A DNA stretch of 55,033 nt, taken from a bacterium (lineage in GTDB: Bacteria; Patescibacteriota; Minisyncoccia; UBA6257; JAGOQP01). Location of the stretch: positions 1 to 55,033 of the forward strand of contig JAJXYJ010000020.1 of assembly GCA_021780615.1 (NCBI GenBank). The letters are read 5' to 3'. Positions 41,275 to 49,939 of the stretch are shown one piece after another (position 1 is the first letter of the stretch; each line of letters opens with the position of its first letter). Made by a program: the position numbers and the translations under genes. The notes beneath the pieces are model-generated. The model was given only the letters and a program-made list of their open reading frames with translations, was not told where the DNA came from and ran no database searches.

Positions 41275-43806
41275 TTACACAAAAGTAACATCCCCAGCTT
41301 CAGTCACATCAATGGTCACCGATCCACCCCGATCAAGAGTTCCTTCAAGAATTTTTTTGGAAAGCGGCGCCTTGATATAATCATCAATCGCCTTGCGCAA
41401 CGGTCGCGCACCTGAAGCAGGGTCATACCCCTTCTGAGCAATAAGATGCACTACCGCGGGAGTAATGGTTGTACTAATCCCTTGGTCCTCCAAAGTTCGC
41501 ACCAACGCTTGCACATTAAGTGCCGCAATCTGTTCCACGTCAGAAGGAGACAGTGGTTTAAAAATAACAATGTCAGAAAAACGATTAATCAACTCCGGCT
41601 TGAAATACTGTGTCAATCTCTTTTTAAATTCATCCGCAAACGACGCACTAGTATTCCCGGCTAAAATCTGCTCCTGAATAAAAACGGAATTCGCATTGGA
41701 TGTTGCAATAATAATAGTATTTTTAAAATCAATAACACGTCCTTGGCTGTCAGTGAGTCGTCCATCATCAAACACCTGTAAAAACAAATTTAATAAATCA
41801 GGGTGCGCCTTTTCAAATTCATCCAAAAGAATGAGGCTATAGGGTTGCGCCATAATTGTTTCAGTCAACGCGCCGGCAACCGCTCCGTCCCGCGCTCCGA
41901 TAAATCGCGCGATAGATTCTTTGTCTTGATACTCAGACATATCAAACCGTACCATAAACTTTTCTCCCCCAAAATGAATGATAGCCAACAATTTGGAAAG
42001 TTCTGTTTTTCCCACACCGGTTGGACCCGCAAAAAGAAAAGTCGCAATAGGCCCACCCGTCCGCGCCAACCCGCTCCGATATGCACGCAACGCCTGTGCC
42101 ACCGCGCCCACCGCCTCATCCTGATCAATAAATGATTGGTGAATAGTATCTTCCAAATGCAAAAGCTCATCAGCTTCTTGACGCGAAGTTCGATGCATTG
42201 GCACGTGCACTTTTTGTTCCACTACTGCCTCCACATCAGTGCCGCGCACTGCCTTCTCTCCCTGCTGTGTTGCTTTCATCATCGCTTCTTGCAAAAGATC
42301 TTCTGCACTCGAGGGAAGCGGTTTGGCGTGCAGATACTTAGCCGCCAACGCCACCGCCCGCTGTATCGCCGTATAATACACCGTCACATGATATTTTTTC
42401 TCCAACACAAGCGCGTCATAAGAAAGAAGGGTGCACGCATCCGCCGACGAAATTTCTTCCACGCGAATAGTTTCAAACATACCCGAAAAAAGCGAATTTG
42501 ATTCCACATACAAAGCAAATTCTTTGGGATAGGTAGATCCGATAACAGGAAACACTCCCTCCTTCATGAGCGGCAGGAGCTGATCCGCCAGCGAAGTACC
42601 CTCACTTTCCTGCACGGTTTTTGCCAACAAGTGAATATGAGGAATGTAAAGAATAATATTTCCCGCATGCGTAATTTCATTAACCACGCGCGCCAGCCGC
42701 TCCGATAAAACGTCGCCACTCGCGCCGGAAAGTAAATCAGGAAGAGATAGCTCAACAAGACGGCGATCAAAGAGCGCCCCAGGAACCGCATCGGAAATAA
42801 TATTGTATGCAAGATGAAATACGACTGATTTTTTCCCGACGCCATCCGCTCCTACCAATAACGCATTACCGTGCACGGGTTTGGTAAGAATAGTCACCAA
42901 TTGATCATAGACATCATGATGACCAATCAAAAATCCCCCCTCTCCCGCACGAGCCTCGTCAGTGATATCTCGTGAAAAAAGATCCAAGACTGGCGTTGGA
43001 CGTGAGGTGTGCGTGCGATTAACCCGATGCGTGTGCACGGGCTTCCCGCCCTGCGCAAAACCTCCCAGCGTGAGTGGCACATGCCGACGCGTTGCATACG
43101 CGCTAAACGCAATGGCGCCATCAAGATCATCGGGCGTAATAGAAAATAAATCAAAAATTTTACGAATAGGCGGAAGGGGCGTGTGTGCCAGAGCCGAAAA
43201 AATATTTTCAAGATCAATATACTTTTTATCCTGCTGTGCCGCCTGCAGTGCCGCATACGCGCTCATACGCTTGAGCATTTCTATGAGCACCGCAGAAGAA
43301 AGAGAAGGAGCCACGGTAGAAGAAACGGCAATTTCTTTTTCTAACGCCTGGCGAAAATCAACAAAAGAAATTTCAAGGCGACGAAACGTCTCAGCAAACA
43401 CCCCTCGATCAAGGAGTGCCGCCATCAAAAGCAACTCCAACGATCCTCCTTCAGCCTCAATATGTTCCATCACCGCTACCATCTGCCGTAGTATCGGCCG
43501 ACGAAGACAAAGTCCCACATTGTTATGCGGCACGCGTCCATTAAGAAGCTGCGGCACGCTATAGTGCGCCGAACGAAAATGCAGAAGATAATCCCCCAGC
43601 ATTAAAGAAAGCAAAATACCCGCCCAAATCAACCGCATAACCCCCGACATAAGCAGTGCGGCAATACAGCCAATAAGAATAATAACCGCAACATACGAGC
43701 ACACACGAACAAACGAACGCGCCCACGAATTCATTGTAAAAATTCGCCGAGAAAATGTCAGTGATGAAAGAAATTCTTGCGGATGAGAGAGTGATAATAA
43801 TGTCAT
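41275..43806 (-). CDS. Membrane-anchored Clp-like AAA+ ATPase with degenerate first module
   Basis: 843 aa. Two TM helices (about 35-75), then a Clp-N-like helical domain (about 95-250) and two AAA+ modules. Module 1 has a Walker A (VGADGVGKKS, about 318) but its Walker B is ILYIPHIHLL (about 390) where Clp proteins have DE, so it probably binds but does not hydrolyse ATP. Module 2 is intact: GPTGVGKTE, ILLDEFEKAH, ATSNAN, FKPELINRFSD (Arg finger) and GARPLRKAI (sensor 2). No ClpP is in the window and I see no P-loop IGF/L motif, so a protease link is not shown. Its stop-to-start gap with the upstream membrane gene is 5 bp. Confidence 0.82.
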   Translation of the reverse strand: MTLLSLSHPQEFLSSLTFSRRIFTMNSWARSFVRVCSYVAVIILIGCIAALLMSGVMRLIWAGILLSLMLGDYLLHFRSAHYSVPQLLNGRVPHNNVGLCLRRPILRQMVAVMEHIEAEGGSLELLLMAALLDRGVFAETFRRLEISFVDFRQALEKEIAVSSTVAPSLSSAVLIEMLKRMSAYAALQAAQQDKKYIDLENIFSALAHTPLPPIRKIFDLFSITPDDLDGAIAFSAYATRRHVPLTLGGFAQGGKPVHTHRVNRTHTSRPTPVLDLFSRDITDEARAGEGGFLIGHHDVYDQLVTILTKPVHGNALLVGADGVGKKSVVFHLAYNIISDAVPGALFDRRLVELSLPDLLSGASGDVLSERLARVVNEITHAGNIILYIPHIHLLAKTVQESEGTSLADQLLPLMKEGVFPVIGSTYPKEFALYVESNSLFSGMFETIRVEEISSADACTLLSYDALVLEKKYHVTVYYTAIQRAVALAAKYLHAKPLPSSAEDLLQEAMMKATQQGEKAVRGTDVEAVVEQKVHVPMHRTSRQEADELLHLEDTIHQSFIDQDEAVGAVAQALRAYRSGLARTGGPIATFLFAGPTGVGKTELSKLLAIIHFGGEKFMVRFDMSEYQDKESIARFIGARDGAVAGALTETIMAQPYSLILLDEFEKAHPDLLNLFLQVFDDGRLTDSQGRVIDFKNTIIIATSNANSVFIQEQILAGNTSASFADEFKKRLTQYFKPELINRFSDIVIFKPLSPSDVEQIAALNVQALVRTLEDQGISTTITPAVVHLIAQKGYDPASGARPLRKAIDDYIKAPLSKKILEGTLDRGGSVTIDVTEAGDVTFV

Positions 43807-43811
43807 ATACG

Positions 43812-44156
43812 TTATCCAATAATAATGCGATAGATGCCGTATGCCGGAATGGCCGCCCACGCCGCAAATACCACAACTCCACTTAAACCAATGAACGCGT
43901 ACACTAATCCCCCAAACAACAACGTAAGCGCTCGGTACACAAAGCCGATAACGTAGCCAACAATGTTGTACTCCTGATATAATGGTTTAAACAAAAAATG
44001 CGCATTTGCTCTGAGCGCAAATTTTCTCTCAAGCCGCCGAAAAAGAGATCGCACCATATCGTACACGACAAAAAAACCGCCGGCATACCATCGCCGGAAA
44101 AACATGATAATCCTGAAATAGAGCGTTTTTATCAAATATATCGTCACGTCACGCAT
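43812..44156 (-). CDS. Small membrane protein paired with the Clp-like ATPase
   Basis: 114 aa, not recognised. It has an amphipathic N-terminus (VTIYLIKTLYFRIIMFFRRWYAGG), a basic loop (RRLERKFALRAN) and two strongly hydrophobic segments (YNIVGYVIGFVYRALTLLFGGLVYAFIGL; VVVFAAWAAIPAYGIYRII). Only 5 nt before the Clp-like gene, so co-translated. The ATG at 44156 is preferred over a longer frame. Inference: a membrane adaptor or subunit of the AAA+ complex. Confidence 0.65.
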   Translation of the reverse strand: MRDVTIYLIKTLYFRIIMFFRRWYAGGFFVVYDMVRSLFRRLERKFALRANAHFLFKPLYQEYNIVGYVIGFVYRALTLLFGGLVYAFIGLSGVVVFAAWAAIPAYGIYRIIIG

Positions 44157-44213
44157 ATGTATGAATATGGTACAGTGTACCAAATAACAGCTCTTAGTGC
44201 TACTCGCAACTAT

Positions 44214-44255
44214 CCCCTATCTCAATTTTTACGATCGTAAAAATTGAGATAGGGG
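44214..44255. repeat. 42-bp perfect palindrome, CGATCG centre
   Basis: Self-complementary from CCCCTATCTCAATTTTTACG to its complement, centre ACGATCGT. It lies 58 bp upstream of the membrane-protein gene. Confidence 0.92.
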
Positions 44256-44340
44256 CACACACAAATCCATCATTTTATTTCATAAAAAGTGCCATTTAAA
44301 GTATTGCTCAAAGCACCATTCAAAGCGCTGTTTCATTCAT

Positions 44341-44374
44341 AGAAAAAACCCCCGGCATGATGCCGAGGGCCTTT
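44341..44374 (-). terminator. Terminator of the small Q/P/E-rich gene
   Basis: On the minus strand CCCTCGGCATCATGCCGGGGG, a stem of about nine pairs with a 3-nt loop, followed by TTTTTT. Confidence 0.85.
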
Positions 44375-44392
44375 TCCCAAAAACAATAATGG

Positions 44393-44560
44393 TTATTGAG
44401 TCTGTTGCTGCTGAGTTTCCTGTCCCTCAACAGAAGTTTCGGAAGCCGGAGCTTCGGGAGAGACAACACCTTCCTCCTTTTTTTCTTCTTCAGGATTCTG
44501 CACGGGCGGAACCTGTGGATTCTGGTTGTCAGTTCCCACGGTCTGATTTTGTGTGTCCAT
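44393..44560 (-). CDS. Small disordered Q/P/E-rich protein
   Basis: 55 aa, not a known family. It starts MDTQNQTVGTDNQN and is made of Q, P, E, V and T with EEEKKEE in the middle and QQQQTQ at the end. No hydrophobic segment, so it is probably intrinsically disordered. A real gene is supported by an ATG start, no internal stop and an excellent terminator 22 bp after the stop. No SD is evident. It is missed by length filters because it is so short. Confidence 0.6.
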   Translation of the reverse strand: MDTQNQTVGTDNQNPQVPPVQNPEEEKKEEGVVSPEAPASETSVEGQETQQQQTQ

Positions 44561-44825
44561 AATAGAAATATATTAAAGACGGCTTACGACTATTCACCTT
44601 TATGTTTCTGCGGGTACCATATCACACACAGAAACATGTTGCAAGAAAAATTATCATGACTGCGCCGCAAAACCGCGATTCGACACGCACAGCAGCGCCA
44701 ATATACGATCCTCACAAATTCGGTTCCCGAATTCCGTTTAAGAATTAAGATTTATTTATAAAATTACAAAATTTAAAAATTTAAAATTCTCCTTTCTCCA
44801 GTTACTAATTACTGGTTACCAGTTA
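44561..44825. other. Intergenic region with AT-rich repeats
   Basis: 265 bp between trxB-like and the small gene. It includes AAGATTTATTTATAAAATT (from 44746), also at 49182-49200, and the TTACTAATTACTGG tract at 44800-44828. No gene seen. Confidence 0.5.
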
Positions 44826-45746
44826 CTATTGTACCTTATTCAGATACTCATATATATTCAGTACTGCCTTTACCCCGTCACCCATCGCCGTATTAATTTG
44901 ATGATACAACGCATCAGTACCGTCTCCGGCGGCCCATATGCCCGGACATGACGTCTGTTGCGTCTTATGGTCAACGACAATCTGTTTCCGCTCATTGAGC
45001 GTTACCACATCCTGCACCAAACTCGTATTAGGAATGTAGCCAATCTCAACAAACGCGCCACTCACCGGCAAGAAACCCGTTTCACCGGTCTGTGTATTTT
45101 TCCATGCAATACTTTCCAAAAACTGGCTTCCGGCAAATGATTCCGGCGCCGTGTGCATCAGTATCTGCACTTTGGATTCTTTGGCAATACGTTCTTGATA
45201 TACCGGATCACCCTTCAACACATCCGATCTGTTTAAGACATAAATCTTTGTCGCATAAGGAAGCAAATCAATGACCGCCTCAAGCCCGCTGTTACCGCCG
45301 CCAATCACCGCAGCTTCTTTGCCCTTCATTAAAGGCGCGTCGCAAATAGAGCAATAAAAAACACCCTTGCCCTCAAATTGCGCTTCACCGGGAACATCCA
45401 ATTTGCGATAACTACTGCCCACCGTGACCAGTACCGTGTGAGTCTCGTATGTTTTTCCAGCCTGATCAGTGACCACAAATCCCTGTGGCGTTTTTTGTAT
45501 CGCCTGCGCCAATGCCCCCGTGACCACATCAATATGATCCTGCGTCCGCAGATGTTTTTCAAGCGTCTGCGCAAAATCAAAACCACTGATTTTTTCAAAC
45601 CCCACAAAATTTTCTATGAGTGCCGAGTTAATCGATTGCCCGCCAAATGTATCAGTAAGCAACAGCGTCTTTATGCGCTTCCGCGACGCATAAATACCCG
45701 CACCAACGCCTGCCGGCCCTCCGCCGATAATAATAAGATCGTACAT
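44826..45746 (-). CDS. Thioredoxin reductase-like flavoprotein
   Basis: 306 aa. FAD motif IIGGGPAGVGAGIYASR at the N-terminus; active-site CSIC (in VFYCSICDAP; E. coli TrxB has CATC) ; NAD(P) motif IGGGNSGLEAVIDL; C-terminal FAD motif GIWAAGDGTD and ALYHQINTAMGDGVKA. The HQINTAMGDG end resembles AhpF. Probably reduces a thioredoxin- or glutaredoxin-like partner; the candidates in the window are the glutaredoxin at 46541 and the DsbA-like protein. Symbol withheld because TrxB and AhpF-like forms cannot be separated by eye. Confidence 0.88.
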   Translation of the reverse strand: MYDLIIIGGGPAGVGAGIYASRKRIKTLLLTDTFGGQSINSALIENFVGFEKISGFDFAQTLEKHLRTQDHIDVVTGALAQAIQKTPQGFVVTDQAGKTYETHTVLVTVGSSYRKLDVPGEAQFEGKGVFYCSICDAPLMKGKEAAVIGGGNSGLEAVIDLLPYATKIYVLNRSDVLKGDPVYQERIAKESKVQILMHTAPESFAGSQFLESIAWKNTQTGETGFLPVSGAFVEIGYIPNTSLVQDVVTLNERKQIVVDHKTQQTSCPGIWAAGDGTDALYHQINTAMGDGVKAVLNIYEYLNKVQ

Positions 45747-45971
45747 ATAAGTTTTAGTAATAAGAAGAAAAATCCCAAATTACAAATTCCAAATCGCAAA
45801 TAAATTCAAAATATCAAATTCGAAATGGATTCATTTCGGTCATTTGTTTTTTAGTATTTCGATACTATTTGATATTTGATGCTTGGTATTTGGAATTTTA
45901 AAAAATTAATTGGAAATTGCGTACCCTCCATAGCTTTCTTAAGCGAAGGAAAGAAAACTGAAAATTATTTC
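45747..45971. repeat. AT-rich inverted repeat region
   Basis: Contains CAAATTACAAATTCCAAAT (about 45777-45795) and its approximate inverse GGTATTTGGAATTTTA near 45885-45900, plus TTCGAA-type units and CCCTCCATAGCTT. It looks like a decayed dispersed repeat. No gene seen. Confidence 0.5.
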
Positions 45972-46442
45972 CTACTCCTTCTGTGCTCCTGCGTTCTTCC
46001 CCACATTAATCCCTCGCAATATATACAAAAGCACGGCGATAATCACCGCAGAGATAGTTGCAAACGGTATCAATCCAATACCCACCAAGACACCGATAGC
46101 GGCAGTCACCCAAATAACGGCGGCAGTCGTGAGGCCATGCACGCGGGATTCATGCTTCATAATAATGCCCGCTCCCAAAAATCCGATACCCACCACAATA
46201 TTAGCGATCACTCCCAAAAATCCGCTATTGCGCGCAATCACGTCAGCTAAGTTACCCGTTGAAACACTCACAATATAAGGAAGTTCTAACGCCACCATAG
46301 AAAAAAGCGCCGCACCTCCCGATACCAACATAGCGGTTCGGATACCCGCCTCCTTACCAATTAATTCACGCTCAAAGCCCACCAGCACGCCCAACACGAG
46401 CGCCGCCACAAGCCTTATAATCATGTCTTCAAGAGAAAGCAT
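45972..46442 (-). CDS. MgtC/SapB-family membrane protein
   Basis: 156 aa. Four or five TM helices with the family signature LVLGVLVGFERELIGKEAGIRTAMLVSGGAALF and IVVGIGFLGAGIIMKHE. It lacks the long C-terminal ACT-like domain of some MgtC proteins. Family members affect Mg2+ limitation growth and ATP synthase in pathogens; the role in this genome is unknown. The ATG at 46442 is preferred over the TTG at 46448. Confidence 0.88.
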   Translation of the reverse strand: MLSLEDMIIRLVAALVLGVLVGFERELIGKEAGIRTAMLVSGGAALFSMVALELPYIVSVSTGNLADVIARNSGFLGVIANIVVGIGFLGAGIIMKHESRVHGLTTAAVIWVTAAIGVLVGIGLIPFATISAVIIAVLLYILRGINVGKNAGAQKE

Positions 46443-46540
46443 AAGCAAGTTTTAATTTTGAATTTCGAATTTTGAATGAAATCAAATGTAAAAATTTTTC
46501 GAAATTTAAACCTCAAAATTCATACATTCTTCCGATATAC

Positions 46541-46774
46541 TTATTTATCGGAAGCGAGCGCTTCATCAATGGCCGCTCGGTCAAAGCCCACGATAATCGT
46601 GTTATTGATATCCAGCACCGGCACGCCCATTTGGCCTGATTTACGAATCATGTCCGCCGCCGCCTGATCATCTTCCTGCACATTAATATCCTTAAACGGC
46701 ACGCCTTTTTGCGTGAGATATTCCTTTGCCATTTTGCAGTACGGACAAAACGTTGTTGAGTATACGGTAATCAT
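46541..46774 (-). CDS. Glutaredoxin-family protein
   Basis: 77 aa. A thioredoxin fold with the redox centre CPYC (MITVYSTTFCPYCKMAKEYL), the cis-Pro in GVPVLDIN and a C-terminal helix (GFDRAAIDEALAS). Length fits NrdH/Grx-like proteins (~75-80 aa). It may be a substrate of the thioredoxin reductase-like protein at 44826 (inference). It sits after AACTTTATAACT repeats that contain the likely -10. Confidence 0.9.
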   Translation of the reverse strand: MITVYSTTFCPYCKMAKEYLTQKGVPFKDINVQEDDQAAADMIRKSGQMGVPVLDINNTIIVGFDRAAIDEALASDK

Positions 46775-46776
46775 AG

Positions 46777-46973
46777 TAGTTATAAAGTTTAAAGTTATAA
46801 AGTAAAAAGTAATTAGTAACTGAAAAAAATTTTCAATGACCAATTTCCAATAAATTATACAATTGATCAATTTTAAAATTTATTGATCATTGGAAATTGA
46901 TAACTGATAATCGTATGCCCTCCGCTGTCTTTTGATTTTAAAAAACACATTCTCATAATTAAATACTATTATA
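46777..46973. repeat. Dispersed AT-rich repeats between grx and the DsbA-like gene
   Basis: AAAGTTATAAAG-type tract (46777-46805) followed by an imperfect inverted repeat whose arms read CCAATTTCCAATAAATT and TTATTGATCATTGGAAATTG (about 46839-46891). The second arm matches sequence at 26660-26680. No gene seen. Confidence 0.6.
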
Positions 46974-47738
46974 TTATTGCGCAGTGCTTGTAGAAGAAGA
47001 TGCGGCGTTCAGTTGTGCATCAATACTAGCGCTCAGCGATGAAAAGTCAAATGGATTGGCAATCCGCGTGCCGTTTATAAACAATGCAGGCGTTGACACG
47101 CCTTCCGGCATGGCCTGTTGGGCATCAGCAAGATTCATAGCAAGTTCATCGGCATGGGTATGAGCATCAAAGCACGACGTGAACGTTGGCATGGTAAGTC
47201 CAATATTTTGTGCCGTCTGCAAGAAAAAGTCTCGCGTCAAATTTCCGCTATTCTCATTATTCTTTCCCGCTTTCACCTCAGCCTGTTCGGCGGTATAAAT
47301 AGCATCATGCATCTGCACAAACTTTCCCTGGTCATTTGCGCACAAAGCCGCCACCCCTGCATCCCGCGATTCCTCTGATCCGGTCTTATAACTATCAATG
47401 AATGTCAAAATTTTTACCGCCACCTTCACCTTGCCGGTGTTCACATACGTTTGGCGTAACTGCGGTTCAATTTGTGTAAAAAACGCTCCACATGCCGAAC
47501 ACTGAAAATCAAGAAATTCTGTCAGGGTGACCGGCGCCGAAGGATTGCCAATAATGGGCGCGTTGGCGATAGGAATAGCGCCGCCATTCCCCAATGACGC
47601 CGTTCCCAAGGTGCCTGGTAATGAAGTTTTGCTTAATAACACCGCCCCAACAATAATGCCGACAGCAATTAAAACACTAACCGCAATAATGATTTCACTT
47701 GACCCAAAGCCTGCAAATGAGTAATGTTTTTTATACAT
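46974..47738 (-). CDS. DsbA-like thiol oxidoreductase, membrane-anchored
   Basis: 254 aa. N-terminal TM helix (about 14-35), then APVTLTEFLDFQCSACGAFFTQIEPQL with the CSAC active site, an inserted helical domain and GVSTPALFINGTRI with the cis-Pro. This is the thioredoxin fold of DsbA/Com1-type oxidoreductases that make or shuffle disulfides outside the membrane. No DsbB/VKOR is in the window. The starting ATG at 47738 is 6 nt from TATAGC. Confidence 0.9.
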   Translation of the reverse strand: MYKKHYSFAGFGSSEIIIAVSVLIAVGIIVGAVLLSKTSLPGTLGTASLGNGGAIPIANAPIIGNPSAPVTLTEFLDFQCSACGAFFTQIEPQLRQTYVNTGKVKVAVKILTFIDSYKTGSEESRDAGVAALCANDQGKFVQMHDAIYTAEQAEVKAGKNNENSGNLTRDFFLQTAQNIGLTMPTFTSCFDAHTHADELAMNLADAQQAMPEGVSTPALFINGTRIANPFDFSSLSASIDAQLNAASSSTSTAQ

Positions 47739-47744
47739 ATATGC

Positions 47745-47750
47745 GCTATA
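47745..47750 (-). promoter_or_regulatory. -10-like TATAGC before the DsbA-like gene
   Basis: TATAGC on the minus strand, 6 nt before the ATG at 47738; no SD. Confidence 0.35.
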
Positions 47751-47778
47751 CTGACAATGATAATAGTTCTTAGTATAC

Positions 47779-49089
47779 ATGCTCATCAAGATAAAACAAC
47801 TTACCCTCGTTGCAGGAGATATTGTCACGCTGTACCTCAGTTTATTAATCACTCTCATCTTCCGCTACGGCCTTATCTTTAGCAGATATATCCACGATCA
47901 CTTGGGGCCTTTTTCAATTGTTTTTGCCTGTTGGATAATTATCTTCTACATCGCCGGCCTCTACGATGTCAAAAACCTCAAAAACACCCTTTCGTTCCTG
48001 CGACAATTTATGATTGCCATTTTTGCCGGCACCATCACCGCCATCTCAATGTTTTATGCCGTCAAATATTTCAGCATTTCTCCAAAAACAAACCTCGCCA
48101 TTTTTGTTATTATCTTCTTTTTTATCGGCGCTATTTGGCGATTCTCATTTAACACATTCATCAAAACTCCCCAACGCGCCACCCTCATCATCGGCGATGA
48201 TCCGGAGCTACAAGAACTTGCAACATTCATCACTCATAATCCGCAAGCAGGCTACCACATCACTGCCCACCTCACGATACACGATGCCTCCCACCAAGAC
48301 ATCACCACCATCATAGAAAAAAACAACATTGATACCATTATCATACAACAGCACGCCCCGCTCACCTCGTCGGCTCATATATACGAACGCATTGCCCAAC
48401 GCGTTGACGTTATGGATAGCATCGAAGCCTATGAACTTTTTTTCAAAAAGCTTCCCCTCGCACAGATCGAAACCTCTTGGATTATGACCCATCTCTCCCG
48501 CCATTCCTCAGCCTACGAAATTATCAAGCGCCCCATCGAAGGATTTTTAGCCCTCATACTTACCATCATACTATCTCCGCTCCTCATACTCATTTATCTT
48601 CTCGTTATACTCACCTCGCGCGGTGGCGGCATATATAAGCAACTACGCGTCGGCAAACAAGAAAAAACATTTTTCATCTATAAATTTCGCACGATGATTG
48701 CCAACGCTGAAACAAGTGGCGCGCAATGGGCACAACACAAAGATCCGCGCATCACGCCACTAGGAACGTTTTTACGCTTCTCACACATAGACGAACTGCC
48801 TCAACTGATTAACGTCATCAGAGGCGATCTTTCTTTTATCGGCCCTCGCCCCGAACGTCCCGAATTTGTTAAGGAATTAAGTGAAAAAATCCCCTACTAC
48901 ACTCTCCGCCACATCATCAAGCCCGGCATTACCGGCTGGGCACAGATCAACTACCGCTACGGCTCCTCCGTGCAAGATGCCTATGCCAAACTCCAATATG
49001 ATATGTACTACGTCAAAGAACGCTCTTTTATCTTTGATGTACTCACCATCCTCAAAACGATAAAAATGTTTTTATTCAATTACGCATAA
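47779..49089 (+). CDS. Initiating polyprenyl sugar-phosphate transferase (WbaP/WcaJ-like)
   Basis: 436 aa. Four N-terminal TM helices (about 10-115), a CoA-binding-like cytosolic domain, then a fifth membrane helix (about 265-285) and the catalytic bacterial sugar-transferase domain: RVGKQEKTFFIYKFRTM, DELPQLINVIRGDLSFIGPRPERPEFV, KPGITGWAQINYRYG and QYDMYYVKERSFIFD. It transfers a sugar phosphate from a nucleotide sugar to undecaprenyl phosphate, the first step of a surface glycan. Flippase and glycosyltransferases follow downstream. It is divergent from the DsbA-like gene (40 bp gap). Confidence 0.93.
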   Translation: MLIKIKQLTLVAGDIVTLYLSLLITLIFRYGLIFSRYIHDHLGPFSIVFACWIIIFYIAGLYDVKNLKNTLSFLRQFMIAIFAGTITAISMFYAVKYFSISPKTNLAIFVIIFFFIGAIWRFSFNTFIKTPQRATLIIGDDPELQELATFITHNPQAGYHITAHLTIHDASHQDITTIIEKNNIDTIIIQQHAPLTSSAHIYERIAQRVDVMDSIEAYELFFKKLPLAQIETSWIMTHLSRHSSAYEIIKRPIEGFLALILTIILSPLLILIYLLVILTSRGGGIYKQLRVGKQEKTFFIYKFRTMIANAETSGAQWAQHKDPRITPLGTFLRFSHIDELPQLINVIRGDLSFIGPRPERPEFVKELSEKIPYYTLRHIIKPGITGWAQINYRYGSSVQDAYAKLQYDMYYVKERSFIFDVLTILKTIKMFLFNYA

Positions 49090-49235
49090 AATGAAATAAG
49101 GAGTACGTAGTAAGAAATAAGGAAGACATGAAATACTAACTTCTTCCATACTACATATTCCTTATGACGTACATCCAAACCAAGATTTATTTATAAAATT
49201 CAAAAATTAAAAATTAAAAATTTACTACCACCCAT

Positions 49236-49769
49236 ATGCACAACGAAACACAAAAAACATTTTCATACCTGTGGCTTAAATTCAAAAGTGGCGTCAGCGT
49301 CAGCATCACCATTGTATTCATTTACCTTATCGTAAAATTTGTCATACAAAATGTGTTAGCGCCCACCAGCTTCATCAGCCAAAACATTCTTGTACAACTC
49401 ATCATTGCCGTTGCACTCATTATTATTTTTGGCATCATTGTCGATAAACTCAAAAAGAAACGATCATGGCTCTTATCATTTCTTCCCACATCCGTACTAG
49501 AACGCAAAGAGGTTCGATTCTGGGACGGCGACAAGTATATTAAAGGTATTCTCACCGGCTTTCGCATGAACACGCGCAACGGCGAGGAAATAAAGTTGGG
49601 AGAAATTTCTTTGGCAAACGGTGGGCCCACTAGTGTGGGACTTATTCCTATGTACGAAGTTCCCGAAAATGAATTGGAATATACCGGCCGTACGTTTAAA
49701 GACGCCATCATTGAAACCATAACCCTTGGTGCCGCCGGTAAAAAGAAGAATAGTATTCTCCCTGAATAA
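49236..49769 (+). CDS. DUF502-like membrane protein
   Basis: 177 aa. Two N-terminal TM helices (about 20-42, 50-70) followed by a soluble domain with VDKLKKKRSWLLSFLPTSV, GILTGFRM, LANGGPTSVGLIPMYEVPENELEY and FKDAIIETITLGA. This layout and the TSG-like stretch resemble DUF502 proteins; the assignment is by eye and uncertain. A perfect terminator follows. Confidence 0.55.
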   Translation: MHNETQKTFSYLWLKFKSGVSVSITIVFIYLIVKFVIQNVLAPTSFISQNILVQLIIAVALIIIFGIIVDKLKKKRSWLLSFLPTSVLERKEVRFWDGDKYIKGILTGFRMNTRNGEEIKLGEISLANGGPTSVGLIPMYEVPENELEYTGRTFKDAIIETITLGAAGKKKNSILPE

Positions 49770-49795
49770 AAAGTGTCTGTAAAAAACAGACTTCA

Positions 49796-49830
49796 AAAAG
49801 CCCCTGTGGTTTTACCACAGGGGCTTTTAT
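49796..49830. terminator. Bidirectional terminator
   Basis: AAAAGCCCCTGTGG / CCACAGGGGCTTTT, 14-bp stem with a 4-5-nt loop. It serves the DUF502-like gene (+) and, in reverse, the secreted protein gene (-). Confidence 0.9.
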
Positions 49831-49939
49831 ATCCCGCAACCATCTTCTTTATTGGCACCGCGTAGCGAGTAAAATGCAAAAGTGAAACTTTTAAATTTCC
49901 GAGCACACAAGCCAAGAAGGAGTGTTTATCACCCCTTCA

